In this document: piece after piece, positions 60,963 through 64,000 of the stretch
Numbering within the stretch: the stretch's first letter is position 1
Layout of the letters: every line of letters starts with the position of its first letter
DNA from: Fluviicola sp.
GTDB lineage: Bacteria; Bacteroidota; Bacteroidia; Flavobacteriales_D; Crocinitomicaceae
DNA length: 64,000 bases
Direction of reading: 5' to 3'
Assembly: GCA_029866325.1 (NCBI GenBank)
Contig: JARWZO010000004.1
Span: forward strand, 124,001-188,000
The notes under the pieces: model-generated
The model's input: only the letters and a program-made list of their open reading frames with translations
Databases searched by the model: none
What the model was told of the DNA's origin: nothing
Position numbers and translations under genes: made by a program

Positions 60963-63119
60963 TTATTCTTCTGTTTTATTTTCTTCCGCCGATTCTTCGG
61001 TTGCCTTGCCATTCAAAGGCTCAACTTTACCTGTGGCGCTTTTTTTCTTAGAAGGTTTCGCTTCTGCAGCTTCTTCGGTTTCGTCAGGTTGAATGGAAGG
61101 TGCTTCTGTTTCTTCCACAATCACAGATCCACCAATGGTTTCTTCGTGTTTTGGAGTGCTCACCAACTCTTCTTCAGCCCAAGCGCGTTTTCCGAAAATC
61201 TCTTCCAAATCTTCTTTGAAAATGACTTCTTTTTCTAATAGCTTGTCTGCAAGCAAGGTCAATTTATCTTTGTTTTCACTCAGAATTTTGATTGCTCTCT
61301 GGTATTGAATTTCGATCATTTTGCTCACCTCTTCATCAATGATACGGGCTGTATCTTCCGAGTAAGGTTTGGTAAACATTTCACGACCTTGCGAATCGTA
61401 GAAGGAAACATTCCCCAAACGTTCGTTGAGTCCGTAGATTGAAACCACATCATAAGCTTGTTTGGTTACTTTCTCCAAATCGCTCAATGCGCCGGTAGAA
61501 ATTTTACCAAAGATCAATTGTTCTGCGGCACGACCACCCAAGGCTGAACACATTTCATCCAAAATCTGTTCGGTGGTAGTAATACTGCGTTCTTCAGGCA
61601 AATACCAGGCAGCACCCAATGAACGTCCACGTGGCACGATGGTTACTTTTACCAATGGATGAGCGTGTTCCAACAACCATGAAGTAGTAGCGTGACCGGC
61701 CTCGTGGAAGGCAATAGCGCGTTTTTCTTCTTTAGTGATGATCTTATTTTTCTTTTCCAATCCACCGATGATACGGTCAACGGCATCTAAGAAATCTTGT
61801 TTTTCAACAAATTGTTTTTCTTTACGAGCGGCAATCAACGCTGCTTCGTTGCACAAGTTGGCAATATCCGCACCCGAGAATCCCGGAGTTTGTTTCGATA
61901 AAAATTCAATGTCTAAGTTTGGAGCTAATTTCAACGGTTTTAAGTGCACCTGGAAGATTTCCTTGCGCTCGTTCAAATCGGGCATATCCACATAAATCTG
62001 ACGGTCGAAACGTCCGGCACGCATCAAAGCGCTATCCAATACATCGGCGCGGTTGGTTGCTGCCAGAATGATCACTCCGGAGTTGGTACCGAAACCATCC
62101 ATTTCAGTCAATAACTGGTTCAAGGTGTTTTCACGTTCGTCGTTGGAGCTGAATCCTGCGTTTTTACCACGCGCTCTACCGATAGCATCAATTTCGTCGA
62201 TGAAAATGATAGCTGGGGCTTTTTCTTTCGCTTGACGGAACAAATCACGTACACGCGATGCACCTACACCTACAAACATTTCAACGAAGTCTGAACCTGA
62301 AAGGGAGAAGAAAGGAACTTTGGCTTCACCGGCAACGGCTTTCGCTAACAAGGTTTTACCGGTTCCCGGAGGTCCTACAAGTAAAGCTCCTTTCGGAATC
62401 TTGGCACCTAGTTCGGTAAACTTCTTCGGATTTTTCAAAAACTCAACGATTTCCTGAATTTCTTCTTTTGCTCCTTCCAATCCGGCTACGTCTTTAAATG
62501 TAGTGTTGGTAGATTTTCCTTTTTCGTAGACCTGAGCACGCGATTTTCCGATGTTGAAAATCTGTCCGCCCGGTCCGCCACCGCTGCCACCCGACATACG
62601 TCGCATGATCACGATCCAAATCACAACAATAATCAAAATAGGGAAAAGATAGCCCAATATATTACCGAGGTAATTGACTTCTTCTTCAAACTGACAATCG
62701 ATTTGTTTTTTATGAGCGGCTTTCAGCACTACATTTAAATCGTCTACCTTTTCTTCAAAACGACCGGCATCGGAAATGTTGAGGGAGAACTCTGGATCTT
62801 TTTCGGCACGCATTGAACGGCCTTTCGTTTCAAGTGCTTTTTTCAATTTCTTGAATTCACCTTTCTGATTTTCCTTCACGAATTTTTTTCCTTCTTCGGT
62901 CAAGCGAAAATCAACACGCACACGGTTTACGATACGTACATCTTTTACGTAGCTCGAATCGGCCAAACTGAAAAAGGTCTCCGGACTTTTAATCTCCACA
63001 TCGTTCGACCCACCAAGAAAGAGCTGGAATGCGATGACGGCAACACCGATAGCGGCATACAACCAATAAATGGCGTATGGATTTCTCTTCGGTTTGTTCG
63101 AATTATTGTTTTCTGACAT
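60963..63119 (-). CDS. ftsH: ATP-dependent zinc metalloprotease FtsH
   Basis: 718 residues. Two membrane helices (about 13-31 and 152-172), AAA domain with Walker A GPPGTGKT (about 247-254), Walker [36 protein letters not shown], and the M41 peptidase with HEAGH (about 470) and [14 protein letters not shown] Gly-rich joint and an acidic Glu/Lys-rich C-terminal tail of about 60 residues follow. It degrades membrane and short-lived regulatory proteins. Confidence 0.97.
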   Translation of the reverse strand: MSENNNSNKPKRNPYAIYWLYAAIGVAVIAFQLFLGGSNDVEIKSPETFFSLADSSYVKDVRIVNRVRVDFRLTEEGKKFVKENQKGEFKKLKKALETKGRSMRAEKDPEFSLNISDAGRFEEKVDDLNVVLKAAHKKQIDCQFEEEVNYLGNILGYLFPILIIVVIWIVIMRRMSGGSGGGPGGQIFNIGKSRAQVYEKGKSTNTTFKDVAGLEGAKEEIQEIVEFLKNPKKFTELGAKIPKGALLVGPPGTGKTLLAKAVAGEAKVPFFSLSGSDFVEMFVGVGASRVRDLFRQAKEKAPAIIFIDEIDAIGRARGKNAGFSSNDERENTLNQLLTEMDGFGTNSGVIILAATNRADVLDSALMRAGRFDRQIYVDMPDLNERKEIFQVHLKPLKLAPNLDIEFLSKQTPGFSGADIANLCNEAALIAARKEKQFVEKQDFLDAVDRIIGGLEKKNKIITKEEKRAIAFHEAGHATTSWLLEHAHPLVKVTIVPRGRSLGAAWYLPEERSITTTEQILDEMCSALGGRAAEQLIFGKISTGALSDLEKVTKQAYDVVSIYGLNERLGNVSFYDSQGREMFTKPYSEDTARIIDEEVSKMIEIQYQRAIKILSENKDKLTLLADKLLEKEVIFKEDLEEIFGKRAWAEEELVSTPKHEETIGGSVIVEETEAPSIQPDETEEAAEAKPSKKKSATGKVEPLNGKATEESAEENKTEE

Positions 63120-63130
63120 GAGTCTGTTTT

Positions 63131-63508
63131 TTAATTTAAGTTAGGGATGTTGGTGCGAATCGCATCCGACCACAAGTCCTCCAATTCGTAGAAATGACGT
63201 GCATCTTTGTAGAAAATGTGTGCAACAACGCTCACGTAATCCAATAAAATCCACTCTGAATTGGTTTTTCCTTCCTGGTGCCACGGCTTTTCCTGCAATT
63301 CCTTGCGGGTGTGTCGTGTTACGGTTGTGCTGATACCATCCACTTGGGTTGATGATTCTCCTGAACAAATCACGAAGAAGTCCGTTACAGCATTGGCAAT
63401 GTTTCGTAAATCGAGAACAACGATGTCCTTTGCTTTGTTTTCTTGCATTCCTTCTACTATTGCGTTGCACAGTATTTGGGAATCAGTATCTTGTTTTAAT
63501 TTATACAT
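63131..63508 (-). CDS. rsfS: Ribosome silencing factor RsfS
   Basis: 125 residues from the ATG at 63508, supported by a -7 box TAGATTTG at 63526-63533 (18 bases upstream of the ATG). Family pattern: AIVEGMQENKAKDIVVLDLRNIANAVTDFFVICSGES (in parts) and WILLDYVSVVAHIF. It binds uL14 to block 30S-50S joining in starvation. The ftsH start follows 11 bases later. Confidence 0.95.
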   Translation of the reverse strand: MYKLKQDTDSQILCNAIVEGMQENKAKDIVVLDLRNIANAVTDFFVICSGESSTQVDGISTTVTRHTRKELQEKPWHQEGKTNSEWILLDYVSVVAHIFYKDARHFYELEDLWSDAIRTNIPNLN

Positions 63509-63525
63509 TCGTAATTTTGAGTTCA

Positions 63526-63533
63526 CAAATCTA
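63526..63533 (-). promoter_or_regulatory. -7 element of rsfS
   Basis: Minus-strand TAGATTTG fits TAnnTTTG and overlaps the upstream in-frame TTG start (63538), favouring the ATG at 63508. Confidence 0.55.
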
Positions 63534-63589
63534 AGCAATTATCGGCTTGAAATGTTTGAGTGTTATTTGCTAATCATTGTTAATTTGCC

Positions 63590-64000
63590 ATGATAGGACA
63601 GAAATTCATCCTTCTTGACGAGGTAGACTCTACGAACAATTATACTGCCAAGTTGCTTAGCGAAGGTAAAATGGCACATGGCACTGTTATTTTGGCAGAG
63701 AAACAGACCGCAGGAAGGGGCCAACGTGGCAATTTGTGGCACTCCGCCTCGGGAAAGCAGTTTACTTGTTCGGTTTATGCGGCGACTGCTTTTTTGTCAG
63801 TTGAACGCTACTGGTACTTGAATTTGGCGGTTGCATTAGCTGTTCGCGATACCATTCAGGCATTTATTCCCGAAAAAACAGCGATTAAGTGGCCAAACGA
63901 TGTGCTGGTGAACGATAAAAAGATCGCCGGAATTCTCATCGAAACGCAATGGAACGCCGGAATGATTAATGGAGCTATCATCGGTGTTGGAATCAACCTG
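63590..64000 (+). CDS. birA: Biotin--[acetyl-CoA-carboxylase] ligase, cut by window edge
   Basis: 137 residues visible from ATG at 63590; the C-terminus lies beyond 64000. BPL/LplA-type catalytic domain: LDEVDSTNNYT, AEKQTAGRGQRGNLWHS (biotinyl-AMP binding loop), IKWPNDVLVNDKKIAGILIE and IGVGINL. No N-terminal HTH domain, so it is the monofunctional ligase. Divergent from rsfS (81 bases between starts). Confidence 0.95.
   Translation, partial: MIGQKFILLDEVDSTNNYTAKLLSEGKMAHGTVILAEKQTAGRGQRGNLWHSASGKQFTCSVYAATAFLSVERYWYLNLAVALAVRDTIQAFIPEKTAIKWPNDVLVNDKKIAGILIETQWNAGMINGAIIGVGINL

Noticed and set aside
1-64000. Prophage or integrative element
   Set aside because: No integrase, terminase, capsid or conjugation genes and no att-like duplication at the tRNA gene were seen.

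Overview
The window looks like chromosome of a Bacteroidota member, most likely Flavobacteriales and plausibly Crocinitomicaceae/Fluviicola-like. This rests on two proteins with C-terminal type A sorting domains of the type IX secretion system (T9SS), a PorP/SprF protein beside a gliding-motility-associated C-terminal domain, three PorE-like TPR/PD40/OmpA proteins, an rsfS-ftsH-cdsA-psd gene order, and start regions carrying TAnnTTTG -7 boxes instead of strong Shine-Dalgarno sites. The exact genus is inference.

Layout. 1-2.9 kb: the start of a TetR-controlled tripartite efflux operon (tetR, tolC-like, membrane-fusion protein, running off the left edge). 3.1-6.9 kb: an SF1 helicase and a NatA/NatB-type ABC exporter. 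7.2-11.6 kb: a TPR protein, a small hypothetical protein, a 3D-domain protein, an SdiA-regulated-type propeller and a GT4 glycosyltransferase. 11.6-14.5 kb: uvrB, flanked on both sides by non-coding repeats, including a 274-bp element with 28-bp terminal inverted repeats. 14.5-18 kb: small lipoproteins, an SRPBCC protein and a T9SS cargo. 18-21.3 kb: a small glycan cluster (NodB deacetylase, GT2, DUF3817 protein, acyltransferase). 21.3-26.1 kb: ComB-type phosphatase, zinc-dependent phospholipase C-like protein, sialidase-like T9SS cargo, TerC.

26.3-27.6 kb holds a PorP/SprF gene coupled to a cargo-less type B sorting domain. 27.8-31.1 kb is a run of small secreted or lipoprotein genes. 31.2-34 kb has an unusual ClpB-like AAA+/M41 protease fusion and a 740-bp non-coding region containing an orphan terminator. 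34-40.4 kb contains TPR and von Willebrand A proteins, hypotheticals, a fatty acid hydroxylase, and a degraded 3' copy of that hydroxylase. 40.5-44 kb has an M48 protease and a barstar/immunity-like group.

44.4-54.4 kb carries the three PorE-like paralogues, interspersed with small proteins, tRNA-Leu(GAG), a fumarylacetoacetate hydrolase and a DEDDh exonuclease. 54.4-59.3 kb has a 2-oxoacid dehydrogenase E2, a GT2 fused to a degenerate sugar-phosphotransferase, RidA, and PabA/TrpG. 59.3-64 kb is the housekeeping block psd-cdsA-ftsH-rsfS, divergent from birA (cut by the right edge).

Functional themes are envelope biology (T9SS accessory parts, surface proteins, glycans, phospholipids), proteolysis (FtsH, M41 fusion, M48), efflux and a few housekeeping genes. 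I found no prophage, CRISPR array, rRNA or transposase gene.
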